Below are positions 55,610-64,000 of a stretch of 64,000 bases of DNA, piece by piece; positions within the stretch are counted from its first letter, which is position 1, and every line of letters begins with the position of its first letter. The notes beneath the pieces are model-generated. The model saw only the letters and a program-made list of their open reading frames with translations, was not told the origin of the DNA and ran no database searches. A program made the position numbers and the translations under genes. Source of the DNA: Gemmatimonadota bacterium (GTDB lineage: Bacteria; JAAXHH01); contig JAPOYX010000212.1 in assembly GCA_026706345.1 (NCBI GenBank), positions 33,673 through 97,672 on the forward strand, given 5' to 3'.

Positions 55610-56386
55610 ATGTCTTCATGGAGATTGATGAGTTGGAACGTGAACGGAGTCCGGGCGGTGGCGAAGAAGGGATTCCTGGACTGGTTTCAGGAGGAAGCCC
55701 CTGACATCCTGTGCCTGCAGGAAACCAAGTCCCAGGAGTCGCAACTGGACGCAAAAATCACCGACGTTGCGGGATATCAAAGCTACTGGTCGTCCGCGGA
55801 GAAGAAGGGCTACAGCGGCGTGGGGGTCTACACCCGTCACGAACCGCTGAGCGTCGCCGAGGGTTTCGGTGAGGACCGCTTCGATTCGGAAGGGCGGACC
55901 CTGGTGCTGGAATATCCCGACTTCACCCTGTTCAACGTGTATTTCCCGAACGGCAAGCAGAACGCGCAGCGGCTGCAGTACAAGATGGACTTCTACGACG
56001 CGATCCTTGCACACTGGCAATCGCTCCGCGCGGATGGCAAAAAGCTGGTCATCTGCGGCGACGTGAACACAGCCCACAAGGCCATCGACCTGGCCCGCCC
56101 CAAGGACAACGAGAAGATTTCCGGTTTCCTGCCCATGGAGCGCGAATGGATCGACAAAATCGTTGATATGGGCTACGTAGATACATTCCGGCAATTCGAC
56201 GAAGGGCCGGACAACTACACCTGGTGGCACCTGATGTCAGGAGCGAGAGCGCGGAACGTGGGCTGGCGGATCGATTACTTCTACGTGACCGAGGACTTAA
56301 TGCCCGCCATCTCGAATGCGTGGATCGCGCCGGACGTCATGGGTTCGGATCACTGCCCGATCGGGATCGAGGTGGGGGTTGGGTGA
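55610..56386 (+). CDS. xth: Exodeoxyribonuclease III
   Basis: 258 residues of the ExoIII/APE1 family of AP endonucleases in base excision repair. Motifs in order are SWNVNGVRAV, CLQETK, YSGVGVYTR, GDVNTAH, WRIDYFYVT and GSDHCPIGIEV, which include the catalytic E, D, N, D and H. ATG 55610 has AGGAAAGG upstream; the frame also has a GTG at 55601. It is GC-rich and normal in composition but lies between AT-rich accessory genes. Confidence 0.96.
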   Translation: MSSWRLMSWNVNGVRAVAKKGFLDWFQEEAPDILCLQETKSQESQLDAKITDVAGYQSYWSSAEKKGYSGVGVYTRHEPLSVAEGFGEDRFDSEGRTLVLEYPDFTLFNVYFPNGKQNAQRLQYKMDFYDAILAHWQSLRADGKKLVICGDVNTAHKAIDLARPKDNEKISGFLPMEREWIDKIVDMGYVDTFRQFDEGPDNYTWWHLMSGARARNVGWRIDYFYVTEDLMPAISNAWIAPDVMGSDHCPIGIEVGVG

Positions 56387-56472
56387 GCGAAAGTTCGCCT
56401 AAATACGGTCTTAAAATGTGTTGACCTTGACCCCAACGATTATGATCGGAGAAGGAAGAGGTTGTAGTAGAA

Positions 56473-56694
56473 ATGGCTTTTACAGAATCAGAATCACAAC
56501 GAGCTTTTGATAAACTCATCGAAACTGGCCCATTGAATGAAATCGAGCACTTAAAGCCTGAGTTGCGGGGTCGTTTTGATTCAATCGTTAAACGATCCGG
56601 TCTAACTGAAGCAATAGAAGTATTCAACAGCGCTAAGTCGGCTTTAGAGGAGGAAAAGCCACCTGGATATGGGATCGTTTTATTGCTGGACTGA
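56473..56694 (+). CDS. Small hypothetical protein upstream of the HEPN-like gene
   Basis: 73 residues, helical and acidic, with LIETGPLNEIEHLKPELRGRFD and a second helix ending at EEEKPPGYGI. It ends 2 bp before the TTG of the next frame, so it may be an antitoxin-like partner, or the two frames may once have been one gene. No family recognised. Confidence 0.55.
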   Translation: MAFTESESQRAFDKLIETGPLNEIEHLKPELRGRFDSIVKRSGLTEAIEVFNSAKSALEEEKPPGYGIVLLLD

Positions 56695-56696
56695 AA

Positions 56697-57591
56697 TTGG
56701 AGCATCGTTGGAATATCGCCCCAGGCTTGTTCGTGATCCCATATGAAGAGACATGGGGTTATTTAGGTGAGTCTTTGAAACACTCGGTCGAGTTTGTTTT
56801 ATTTGACCAACCCGGTCAACCTACAATCAATAGGTATTTCTTTGAAAGAAAATCCGTAGCTGTTTTAATGAAAGATCTGCAATGGGATTCTCTAGTGTCT
56901 GAGGGAAATCCGAAAGATCAAGATGATCTTCGATTCAGTATTGAGTTATTGCAGATGATCTTGGATTGCGAACTACAGATCGTCGGCGAGACGAAGGCAC
57001 CTGCAAAATGGACAGAGGAGTTAGTTAGTCCGGGAGTATCAACATGCAAATTTGACATTTCTGGGATACATAAGCTAAATATACAAATCGAGAAGGTATT
57101 AACAGGAAACGAAAAGCAGGAGTATGTACAGACTTTCAAAGTAATAGACAAACTAAACAGCAAGGATAGGGATATAACTTCATTGGCAATCACACGTTAC
57201 ACCAACGCTCTATCACGAAGTGGTCGATTTCGTCAGGAAGATTGCATATTGGATATTGCGATAGCTTTGGAGATTGTTTATGGACTCGACGGCGGGGAAA
57301 TAACACACAAACTTTCAACAAGAGCAGGATGGTACTTAGGCAATGACTACAAAGAACGGGATCAAATACGCGAGAAAATCAAACTATTCTACAAACTAAG
57401 GTCCTGTATCGTCCACGGAGAGAAAAAGAGTAGGGATTGCAAAAAAACCAATGCGTGACCGTGTAGACCTATACAATCAAGCTAAAAAAGTAGTACGGCA
57501 AACCATTTTAAAACACATTTATGAAGGGAATATACCCAGGGAAGACAATTGGAATAATATCGCTATGGGATCTGTCGCGGATTTTGTGTAA
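56697..57591 (+). pseudogene. Apea-like HEPN protein gene with a frameshift in an A7 tract
   Basis: A TTG at 56697 opens a 253-residue frame whose C-terminal part (ILDIAIALEIVYGLDGG, then RAGWYLGNDYKERDQIREKI) resembles Apea-like HEPN domains, with R235 and H240 in RSCIVHG as the RNase-type Rx4-6H motif. The frame runs into seven A residues at 57441-57447 and stops at 57458. Skipping one A continues a coherent helical end (PMRDRVDLYNQAKKVVRQ) to a TAA at 57589. So the intact gene would have six A. Beyond that TAA the frame is open again to 57717 with a CPVCKQSC motif. HEPN proteins are often RNases in defence or toxin systems. Confidence 0.6.
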
Positions 57592-57783
57592 CTGACTGTT
57601 TCATTTGATGGACATTCTATCTACGAGCATGATGACGAACTGGATGATGGCAGTTGTCCAGTTTGTAAACAGTCGTGTCCACCTTCGGGACGGATTGAGC
57701 AGTTTCCTAGCAAATGAATTACTTGGGTAACATCTCTAGTATTGATGATCTTGCGCAGTCCCCGGTTCATGGATACGACGGCA

Positions 57784-58866
57784 TTAATCGTGTAATTGAC
57801 TTGCATTCGTAAGATCTTCCAGTTCTTCCGCCTTGTAGGTGGCAGGTACCCATTCACGAGTCAGGTACGGCTTGTCGAATTCGTCCAACTGTAATGCATC
57901 ACGGTACCATTTGGGTAACCCAGCTGTTGGCGGATTATCCGGATGGTAAATCGGCCCTTTATTCCACTGCGGCATCCCCTCTTCGGGCCAATGATCCTTG
58001 TCGTACTTCATCGGATACACCCACCAGAGTGAATTAAATGGTTCGACCAAGAATATCTCATCAGGAACGCAAGCGTGCTCAGACAGAAGTGCTGGCAGCT
58101 GATTCCCGATGAGATCGAATCTGGTGTGAGCCGCGTCCTGGCTTTCCAAAATCAGGACTGTTCGTGCTCCTTCAGCACCACACTTCGCCAACTTTGGAAA
58201 CTTGGTAGAGAGAGCTCGACGTATCCGTTCTGTTCGAAAATTCTCCAGGTCTTCGGGATAATCAAGCACCGTTTGAACAAAGCCTGACTTTCGACCTACC
58301 ACAGGCCCATTCCGCCACCTCAACAATTCGACAGTGCAGTTTACATCCGAGAGTTCGTCTTTGACGCTATCTTCCGGAAAACAGTAAGGGCTGATCGGGA
58401 TGTTATAACAGTCGATGGGCAAAGAAAGTCCGGTTATCCTTTCGTACATAATCTGCGCACTGCTTCGGACCCATTCGGCAAGGTGCTTCAACGCCCTAAC
58501 TCGCTTGTTTTTCCTTTTCGGTAGACAAACATCTATTGGCACTTGAAGCACGTAGTACATGGGACTTAGCAACCGACCTTCGAGAGATTTAATCAAGTAC
58601 CTTCTAATCTCATCTACAGTTAGCTCGGTTTGGATATTGTTCTCGAAGGGCTCGATTATGGTGTGCTCAATTGCGTATTCCTGGTCGCCCAACTTTAGCC
58701 GTAATTCCACTGGAACTCCAACTCTATCCCTCTCTGGTAAACGGATATCTGATCGTTTCTCTCTGGTACGTCTTTCCATGGTCTTGATTACGGCATCACA
58801 CGCTTTGCCCTCGTTTTTTGGCACATTTACCCGCGGTTTCTTGTATGTAGTCTCGTTGTTTTTCAT
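57784..58866 (-). CDS. Hypothetical protein with a possible nuclease-like motif
   Basis: 360 residues from ATG 58866 (MKNNETTYKKPRVNV). The N-terminal part has VPVELRLKLGDQEYAIEHTI, an alternating hydrophobic strand followed by E-H-T, which recalls PD-(D/E)xK-type cores, though no lysine follows at the expected place. A middle section has LESQDAAHTRFDLIGNQLPA, and the end is proline- and tryptophan-rich. I do not recognise the family. It is AT-rich and convergent with the HEPN-like gene. The 291 bp upstream hold nothing recognisable. Confidence 0.7.
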   Translation of the reverse strand: MKNNETTYKKPRVNVPKNEGKACDAVIKTMERRTREKRSDIRLPERDRVGVPVELRLKLGDQEYAIEHTIIEPFENNIQTELTVDEIRRYLIKSLEGRLLSPMYYVLQVPIDVCLPKRKNKRVRALKHLAEWVRSSAQIMYERITGLSLPIDCYNIPISPYCFPEDSVKDELSDVNCTVELLRWRNGPVVGRKSGFVQTVLDYPEDLENFRTERIRRALSTKFPKLAKCGAEGARTVLILESQDAAHTRFDLIGNQLPALLSEHACVPDEIFLVEPFNSLWWVYPMKYDKDHWPEEGMPQWNKGPIYHPDNPPTAGLPKWYRDALQLDEFDKPYLTREWVPATYKAEELEDLTNASQLHD

Positions 58867-59157
58867 CATTACCCAGTCTAAATGCAATTATCTGAATATC
58901 GCCGTAGGAAACTTCGAATGTGATCCGTAATAGCTGGCAAGCTCATGACTGTTTCACGGCTAAATGATACTTCGAAACCCCTTACTTGCGGTTTTCGGAG
59001 ATATGTAGGAGAAGTGAAAGCGACTTCAAAGATAACTCCGCGAATGGCAGCCTCGCCGAGTAAAACTAAGGGTCTCTACATCATCGCACAGTCGTAAAAC
59101 CCAGACAACGGAGACGATGGCGTATGCGTCCTTGTGGAATCAATCTACTTTGTGGAT

Positions 59158-59535
59158 TTATCGAGGTAATCGATAGGGGATCGTCACCACGACCGGACCG
59201 CCAGCCTTGAAGTCTCGGGTGTTTCGAGTGACCAAGGACAGTCCTTCCTGTATAGCTATGGCCGCCTGTATCGCATCCGGAAGTTTCATGCCGTGGTGTT
59301 GTCTCAATCTTGCGGCGGCATCGGCGACTTCGGCGGTAACAGGTAACGCCGCAAACTGATCAAGAAGTTCGCGGGCCAACGGTTCCGATTCTGGAGGGAA
59401 TCCAGCCAGCGTCTCCGCGCGGGTAATGACGGAGATCACGCAATCTCGACCGTGAGCGGTCAGAAACTCCGTCGCTGCATCAACGCCGTTGAAGTGGTCG
59501 ATGACGATAACCGAGTCCAGCAGGTACCTCGCCAT
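59158..59535 (-). CDS. vapC: PIN-domain ribonuclease, VapC-type toxin (module 1)
   Basis: 125 residues of the VapC family. The acidic site is D7 (LLDSVIVID), E41 (TRAETLAG), D87 (KLPDAIQAA) and D108 (TRNTRDF). The usual DTN of motif I is DSV here. It starts 3 bp after the antitoxin stop, so the two form one operon. Confidence 0.92.
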   Translation of the reverse strand: MARYLLDSVIVIDHFNGVDAATEFLTAHGRDCVISVITRAETLAGFPPESEPLARELLDQFAALPVTAEVADAAARLRQHHGMKLPDAIQAAIAIQEGLSLVTRNTRDFKAGGPVVVTIPYRLPR

Positions 59536-59538
59536 GAC

Positions 59539-59787
59539 TCAATGCCATTCCTTGCGGATTCGCACCTGGTACTCGAGGCCGTCGCCGGACTGCCAGATGC
59601 CTGCCGTCTGTTCGAGTGCCTCATGCAATGAAACATCCGAGCCTCGTCTTTCCTTGGCCTGATATTCTCTGACTGCCTGACGAATCAACGAGGCTCTGGA
59701 GACGCGTCGCAGTGCAGCCTCTCGGTCCAGCCACGCCTTCTGCTTGTCTTCCAGGTTGATTACTGTTCTCACTAGTCCTTTGCTCAT
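59539..59787 (-). CDS. vapB: Ribbon-helix-helix antitoxin, VapB-type (module 1)
   Basis: 82 residues. The strand VRTVINLEDKQ and helices to RASLIRQAVREY form a CopG-like ribbon-helix-helix domain; the rest (EALEQTAGIW) is the toxin-binding tail. It precedes the PIN-toxin gene. Confidence 0.88.
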   Translation of the reverse strand: MSKGLVRTVINLEDKQKAWLDREAALRRVSRASLIRQAVREYQAKERRGSDVSLHEALEQTAGIWQSGDGLEYQVRIRKEWH

Positions 59788-59977
59788 GGATACCCCTTTG
59801 GCGTTGTTTGGCGTTCGTCTCCAATTAAATAACGTTCATACGGTCACTACGTGCAAGTGAAAGCCACCTGCGTGGACATGGACATCTATGGCTATCTTCC
59901 GCGGCCATAGTTAAGCGATCCATCTGCTCGCAAAGATGCCGGCATGCTTCCCTTACGCCGATATGCCCGTACCCATG

Positions 59978-60379
59978 CTACGGCTCTGCGGTGCCGGGCA
60001 ACTGCAAGGCGACGTCATCGAAGGTGTAAACAGAGGTCAACTCGTCTCCGTCGGACACCGTCTTTTGGGCCTTGCACACGACCAGGGCAGCGGCGAAGTC
60101 CGCCTCCGTCCTGCGAAATACCTGGAGGGCGCTCCAGACCACCTCGTCATCCTCAAAGCGCACGTTGGCATCTTGCAGCAGGTTGTTGACCAGATCGATC
60201 AGGTCGGTCCGGGTCGCATGATACCTGCGGCCGGCTAACGTCCACACCGTTTCCGCCAGAACCACGTCCGTATTTAGCACGCGCTCGCCGCCTTCAATGA
60301 CGCGACGCGCCCGTTCGGCCTGCGCCTCGTCGTCTCTCAAGAGATAGCGCAGCAGGACATTGGTGTCGATTGCAATCAA
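59978..60379 (-). CDS. vapC: PIN-domain ribonuclease, VapC-type toxin (module 2)
   Basis: 133 residues. Motif I is IDTNVLLRYLL (D5), then E43 (LAETVW), D94 (TEADFAAAL) and D121 (TFDDVAL). Its ATG overlaps the antitoxin stop by 4 bp. It is not closely similar to the toxin of module 1. Confidence 0.93.
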   Translation of the reverse strand: MIAIDTNVLLRYLLRDDEAQAERARRVIEGGERVLNTDVVLAETVWTLAGRRYHATRTDLIDLVNNLLQDANVRFEDDEVVWSALQVFRRTEADFAAALVVCKAQKTVSDGDELTSVYTFDDVALQLPGTAEP

Positions 60380-60624
60380 GACGTTTGGTTACGGTTCCCT
60401 TCCATGGCGTCCTCGCGCGACTTCTCGTCTGAAACCGTCTGATCCCCTTCGAGATGCGCCAGGCATCCCCAGGCGCTGCCGGGCTCCTGGCGGATTACGG
60501 TAATGCGCCCGTCGGCCACGAAGCTCTGGCATTCGTCGCCCGGCTCGATACCGACTAAACGGCACTGATCAGCCGGAAGCGTTATCTGTCGCTTGGCGCT
60601 GACTCTGGGCACGATACGCTCCAA
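60376..60624 (-). CDS. vapB: AbrB/SpoVT-type antitoxin (module 2)
   Basis: 82 residues with the swapped-hairpin motif SAKRQITLPADQCRLVGIEPG and VADGRITVIRQE; the tail is acidic and polar. It starts the module 2 operon. The 270 bp upstream of it hold no gene I can support. Confidence 0.9.
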   Translation of the reverse strand: MERIVPRVSAKRQITLPADQCRLVGIEPGDECQSFVADGRITVIRQEPGSAWGCLAHLEGDQTVSDEKSREDAMEGNRNQTS

Positions 60625-60894
60625 TGATGTAGATCGATTGTCAGAGTTCCAACTGAATCGCTTTACTTACGGAAAAAATACCTGAGGAATTTACATAAAG
60701 TAAAAATCAAGATGTAAAGAAACGTAGCAGAATGCTCGACTTACGCCGCCAACACCTCATTCAACTCACTTATCCCAGCCAGATCGCCGATTGAGTCCCG
60801 AAACACCCTGGTACGGGCTCAGGTGTGGTGCCCCTCGGGACGGGATAGATGCAAATGGCAGATCCCAAGTCCGACTGACGAGACGGCTCGCGCT

Positions 60895-61242
60895 TTACGA
60901 ACTTCCGCCATCCGGGTTCACTAGCAGGCCTTCGAGGCGGCCGAGTCGTCCGTTCATATCGTGCATTTCGACCCGGACGGATGAGACCTCCTGGCGCACG
61001 GACATGATTTCTTCTTTCAATTCCACTTTCAACTCTCTGTAAAGCAGGTCGTTGCTGGCCACTGCCTGTTTCAGCTCCGCTTTCAACTCACTATACCGCT
61101 GATCGCTGTTCGCCATAGCCTGCTTCAAGTCTTCCTTTATCTCCCTCTTCAGCTCATCGCTACTGAGTTTTGCCTGTTTCCAGAAGAAGATGAAGGCCGT
61201 CAGCAGCGTGCCAGGCGTAATGAGAAGCTGCGCAAGTTCCAT
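60895..61242 (-). CDS. Small membrane-anchored coiled-coil protein
   Basis: 115 residues: one N-terminal membrane helix (LLITPGTLLTAFIFFW) and a coiled coil with three related stretches (REIKEDLKQAMANSDQRYSE, AELKQAVASNDLLYRE, VELKEEIMSVRQE). The form is like XhlA- or DUF1640-type small proteins. The role is unknown. The 342 bp after it, to 61584, contain nothing I can support. Confidence 0.7.
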   Translation of the reverse strand: MELAQLLITPGTLLTAFIFFWKQAKLSSDELKREIKEDLKQAMANSDQRYSELKAELKQAVASNDLLYRELKVELKEEIMSVRQEVSSVRVEMHDMNGRLGRLEGLLVNPDGGSS

Positions 61243-61584
61243 TGAAGTCGTTCCTCAGGGCAAATACAACGGGCGGACGTGCAATAGTCAATTTCTAGTC
61301 GATACGCAACGCAGTTTGGCGTCAACGGTCTCCCTGGACCGCGAATCAATGCTATCCTTATCGCTTCGTTCACGAAGCGCCCATATGGAGTCGATCACGA
61401 GTCTATAGGTTAAGAGTCGGCAAATGTGCAGGTTTCTCGACAAAAAGCTGGTGAGGCTTACCCTGCATTGTTCCGTTTTTTATAATGAAATAAGAAACGA
61501 GAAAATCCGCCTCACGAAGACCGAACTCTAATAAGGCGATCAAACCTGTGGATTTCGTGCCGCCGATCTCAGGGAACACAACAG

Positions 61585-61881
61585 ATGAATGATCCAAAGA
61601 GAAGCCACCCCACCGAAGAACCGGGGATGAATCCACGGGTAATCGATGAGTCGGTAAAGCGGATCGAAGACGATATGTATTTCAGTTCTGACAGTATCAA
61701 GGTTCGCCTGGCCAGGATTGAAGAGAAACTGGAGAACGTGGTTACAAAGGAGGATTTGGAAGCGAACATGATGGGATTGAAGACGGAATTGATCGCTCAC
61801 ACCAATTCCACATTTCGATGGACTATAGGGCTTTATATGGTAGGAGCTGGAGTATTGCTGACCGTTTTGAAATTGACCTGA
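61585..61881 (+). CDS. Small coiled-coil protein with a C-terminal membrane helix
   Basis: 98 residues. A coiled coil (VRLARIEEKLENVVTKEDLE) is followed by one membrane helix at the end (WTIGLYMVGAGVLLTVLKL). This is the inverse topology of the protein at 60895. A small gene with a single membrane helix follows. No family recognised beyond DUF1640-like coiled coils. Confidence 0.65.
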   Translation: MNDPKRSHPTEEPGMNPRVIDESVKRIEDDMYFSSDSIKVRLARIEEKLENVVTKEDLEANMMGLKTELIAHTNSTFRWTIGLYMVGAGVLLTVLKLT

Positions 61882-61898
61882 GTTAGCCCTGCAAGGGG

Positions 61899-62024
61899 AT
61901 GTCGGACAAGAGGATGTCGGAGTTTGATGCCGAGTTTCGATTCCTGCGGAGGGTAGTTTATGGACTGGGGACTGCAATCATCGGCGGGTTGATTACCATC
62001 ATATTCCAACTGTGGCGGGGTTGA
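61899..62024 (+). CDS. 41-residue single-helix membrane protein
   Basis: ATG 61899 (or 61914) gives a short product with charged FDAEFRFLRRVV followed by one membrane helix (GTAIIGGLITIIFQLW). It lies 17 bp after the coiled-coil gene and 13 bp before the next gene, a tidy three-gene row. It has an AAGGGG close to the start. Confidence 0.5.
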   Translation: MSDKRMSEFDAEFRFLRRVVYGLGTAIIGGLITIIFQLWRG

Positions 62025-62037
62025 AAGGCATCTTCCT

Positions 62038-62220
62038 ATGGTAGATGAGAAAGGTCGGCTTATCGACCCTCGAAAGGCCGAAATACTGAAAAGCAAGATA
62101 CTGGATCTGTTTACCGACGAAGAGATTGAGGTGCTTAGTATTGAAGTCGAGATCAGACTAAAGAACGGATATCAGGATAAAGTCTGGTACGCATGGAAAA
62201 ACCCTCTCCCTTCCGCATGA
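62038..62220 (+). CDS. 60-residue hypothetical protein
   Basis: A small soluble protein, mixed helix and strand: KAEILKSKILDLFTDEEIEV then LSIEVEIRLKNGYQDKVWY. It is the last member of the small-gene row. No family recognised. Confidence 0.5.
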   Translation: MVDEKGRLIDPRKAEILKSKILDLFTDEEIEVLSIEVEIRLKNGYQDKVWYAWKNPLPSA

Positions 62221-62293
62221 CAAGTCCGGGCCGGTGACGCACGGGCGCCACAGTCTTAATCTGCCTGAGACCAACGGTCGCCCGTTCAGCATC

Positions 62294-62755
62294 TCACTCC
62301 GACGCTTTACTCGAGCCGCCCAACCTGCTCAGCGCCTCCCGGAGCGCGGCGGCCAGGACCTCGGGCTCGTCCGTGCCGATGCGGCAGGTCTTGCCGCTTT
62401 TCATCTTCAGCTCCACCGCCTTCAGTCCCGAAACGTTGTAGAGCCAGCCCCGGGGCGTAAGCCGTATACCCCATCCATAAAGCCAGGAGTTTCTGACCGG
62501 TTGGCAGGAGTCGATCTGATCCAGGGGGAAGCGCTTGCGGATCACGCCGATGCCGAAGCTGATCCGGAGGTGCTCGGCATCGATCGTGACGGTCAGGTTG
62601 TAGAACAGCACCAGGATCCCCAGCAGGAAAATCAGGATCATCCACGCGAGGGGTGCCGCTCCCGCCAGCCACGCGGGAAGGAAGACCAGCGGCAGGATGG
62701 CGATAATGATGACGACGTTGACCGTGCCGAACTGGGTGTGGCGATAGGTGCTCAT
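62294..62755 (-). CDS. Membrane protein with a bacterial PH-like domain
   Basis: 153 residues: two membrane helices (about 12-30 and 37-53) then a PH-like beta domain (LTVTIDAEHLRISFGIGVIR, RFPLDQIDSCQPV, NVSGLKAVELKMKSGK). It overlaps the upstream gene by 4 bp. The role is unknown. Confidence 0.75.
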   Translation of the reverse strand: MSTYRHTQFGTVNVVIIIAILPLVFLPAWLAGAAPLAWMILIFLLGILVLFYNLTVTIDAEHLRISFGIGVIRKRFPLDQIDSCQPVRNSWLYGWGIRLTPRGWLYNVSGLKAVELKMKSGKTCRIGTDEPEVLAAALREALSRLGGSSKASE

Positions 62756-63747
62756 TGCATTTCATCCTCCCAGGGCTTGATCCACAGGCCCGTCAGCTTG
62801 CCTTCCCGATCGAGGACGACGCGCACCTCGAGCGGTCGGGACGCGGCCCCGTACCGGCCTTTGAAGCGATGGATCAGCAAGTGCGGCTGGTCCTCCATGG
62901 ACCGGGTTTCGACGTAGTCCAGGCCCTCGAATACACCGAAGAGCTGCCGGATGGTCTGGTGGCTCTGGCGTTGTGCCTCCGCGGTGAAACCCCTGCGAAA
63001 ATCCTCGGTAGCCTCCTCGGGTGCCAGCGCTTCAAAGCGGCCCTGTTCGTGACCCTGGAGGATCCGCGTGGCCAGTTGCTCGGCCAGGATTCGTTGATCG
63101 GACTGGACGGGTACGCTGGCAACGGTCCGGGAGGCGAAGATGCCCTGTAAGAACTGTCCTGCCGCACCCGTGGCGACCTCGCCCAGGGCGATGGCTACGA
63201 CGAATACAGCAATCGCCCATCCACCGGCGACATTGCACGAGACCGCAAAGCCACGGTACATCAGCAGCACGATCCAGACCAGCAGCAGTACCGTCACCGT
63301 GCCGGCCGCGATGAGCGCGGCAATCTGTGCGATCGAGAATTGCGACGTGCCCTGGTAAATCAATGAGTTCGTGAGATCGCGAAAGGGTGGCGATACGACG
63401 AGCAGGGCCATGAGCAGTCCGGGCGCCCGGGCCAGGGCCTGGGTGCCAAAGACGTCGATGGCGCGCACCTGGCTGCGGCTCAGCTGGCGGCCGCCCATGT
63501 AAAGCAGGACACTGGGAACAGCCCACGCCGTAAGACCCTGCGCAATGGCGAGCCAGATAGGCGTCGGCGTCGAAAGCTGGAACGAAAGCACGCCTGTGTA
63601 ACGATAGTCGAACGCGCCGCCGAGCCAGGCGGCGCCGACGATGCATGCCAGTCCCCAGGCCAGCGCCTGGCCGCCGGCCTGGAAGTGGAAGGGATTGAAC
63701 AGCCACGTGCGCCAGACCGATGTCGTGCGGGTGCGGGGAGCGTCCAT
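62752..63747 (-). CDS. YIP1-like membrane protein with a DUF3887-like C-terminal domain
   Basis: 331 residues from ATG 63747, which has GGAAGGA upstream. Residues 1-220 carry about five membrane helices in a YIP1-like arrangement (WLFNPFHFQAGGQAL, VLLYMGGRQLSRSQVRA). Residues 225-331 are soluble and contain LEVRVVLDREGKLTGLWIKP, a DUF3887-type fold. It is flanked by a DUF2089 regulator and a PH-like gene in one operon. Confidence 0.8.
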   Translation of the reverse strand: MDAPRTRTTSVWRTWLFNPFHFQAGGQALAWGLACIVGAAWLGGAFDYRYTGVLSFQLSTPTPIWLAIAQGLTAWAVPSVLLYMGGRQLSRSQVRAIDVFGTQALARAPGLLMALLVVSPPFRDLTNSLIYQGTSQFSIAQIAALIAAGTVTVLLLVWIVLLMYRGFAVSCNVAGGWAIAVFVVAIALGEVATGAAGQFLQGIFASRTVASVPVQSDQRILAEQLATRILQGHEQGRFEALAPEEATEDFRRGFTAEAQRQSHQTIRQLFGVFEGLDYVETRSMEDQPHLLIHRFKGRYGAASRPLEVRVVLDREGKLTGLWIKPWEDEMQ

Positions 63748-63778
63748 TGAAACATCCTTCCAAAACATGGAACGAACG

Positions 63779-64000
63779 TCAGAAACTGCTTGCTTCGCCG
63801 AGATCGTCCTCCGCGCTCTCCGCCGCTGCCAGCGAAACCAGTCGCTCGACGAGGGCATCGAGGCGGTTCCGCAGCGTAGGGTAGGAGACGCCATACTGTT
63901 TGGCCATGTCCTTGAGATTGCCGCCGGTCCTAAGGAAGCAGAGCACGAAGGCCTGGTCCTCCGGGGCAAGGCGGGCTAATGGCGGCAGGTAGAAACCGCC
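63779..64000 (-). CDS. DUF2089-type helix-turn-helix regulator (partial, cut by window end)
   Basis: The minus-strand frame is open from the last base of the window to a TGA at 63779-63781 and encodes 73 residues: LPPLARLAPEDQAFVLCFLR then GNLKDMAKQYGVSYPTLRNR, the DUF2089 end domain with its helix-turn-helix. It stops 31 bp before the membrane gene start and probably controls that operon. Confidence 0.88.
   Translation of the reverse strand, partial: GGFYLPPLARLAPEDQAFVLCFLRTGGNLKDMAKQYGVSYPTLRNRLDALVERLVSLAAAESAEDDLGEASSF

Noticed and set aside
61403..61977. Minus-strand ORFs opposite the small coiled-coil gene
   Set aside because: No ribosome site or motif; the plus-strand gene has a clear coiled coil and membrane helix instead.

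Overview
The window looks like a chromosomal segment of an uncultured, moderately GC-rich bacterium. Its flavour is that of Latescibacterota, Poribacteria and related lineages: five unrelated phytanoyl-CoA dioxygenase-family (PhyH) genes in 64 kb, a sulfatase, a neutral-ceramidase-like protein, two DUF2961/GH172 genes, and two orphan MacB/FtsX permeases of about 800 residues. That placement is inferred from gene content only. No rRNA, tRNA, insertion sequence or CRISPR array was recognised.

Layout. 1-1317: end of an AT-rich three-gene cassette of unknown function (TIGR04255-like plus two unknowns). 1546-6399: katG, a DUF4377 lipoprotein gene with an in-frame amber stop, a PhyH gene and a methyltransferase. 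6502-8345: a sterol-type pair, a 5-alpha-reductase-like gene with a damaged N-terminus beside an ERG4/ERG24-type reductase. 8449-12767: ceramidase-like protein, two PhyH genes and an SDR. 13023-16861: two citrate synthase paralogues flanking leuB, the second carrying an N-terminal helix-turn-helix. 16863-23265: IMPase, methyltransferase, APH(3')-like kinase, metallophosphoesterase, Nudix and the first large permease. 23403-30676: HAD fragments, a BrnT/BrnA-type toxin-antitoxin pair, PhyH, Nudix, sulfatase, a small catabolic-looking set (acetoacetate-decarboxylase-like, maleate-isomerase-like, DUF3830) and a HAD phosphatase. 30799-37985: membrane protein (frameshifted) plus XRE regulator behind a near-consensus promoter, subtilase with HEAT-like repeats, ECF sigma factor with a repeat-rich possible beta-solenoid protein, a HigA-type regulator and two APH-like kinases. 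38095-44752: second large permease, truncated HAD, GrpB, DUF4919 (frameshifted), hisG-hisC and GNAT. 44804-51656: small membrane protein, alpha/beta hydrolase, DCC protein with PhyH, duplicated GH172 genes and a double metallo-beta-lactamase-fold protein. 52202-54388: topoisomerase IV A-like gene. 54400-59150: AT-rich accessory island (DUF6338 with a 47-residue partner, a HEPN-like gene broken at an A7 tract, an unknown protein) that surrounds GC-rich xth. 59158-60624: two VapBC-type modules. 60895-64000: small coiled-coil/membrane proteins and a DUF2089 / YIP1-like / PH-like operon cut by the window end.

Two patterns cross the whole window. First, short degenerate tandem repeats of 16-32 bp recur in intergenic DNA and several start exactly at a start codon, a Shine-Dalgarno sequence or a stop codon. 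Two arrays 20 kb apart share a 17-bp unit. Second, many genes are broken: an amber stop, three frameshifts, one internal deletion and three HAD genes missing their C-terminal halves. Assembly error could explain the single-base lesions but not the larger ones.
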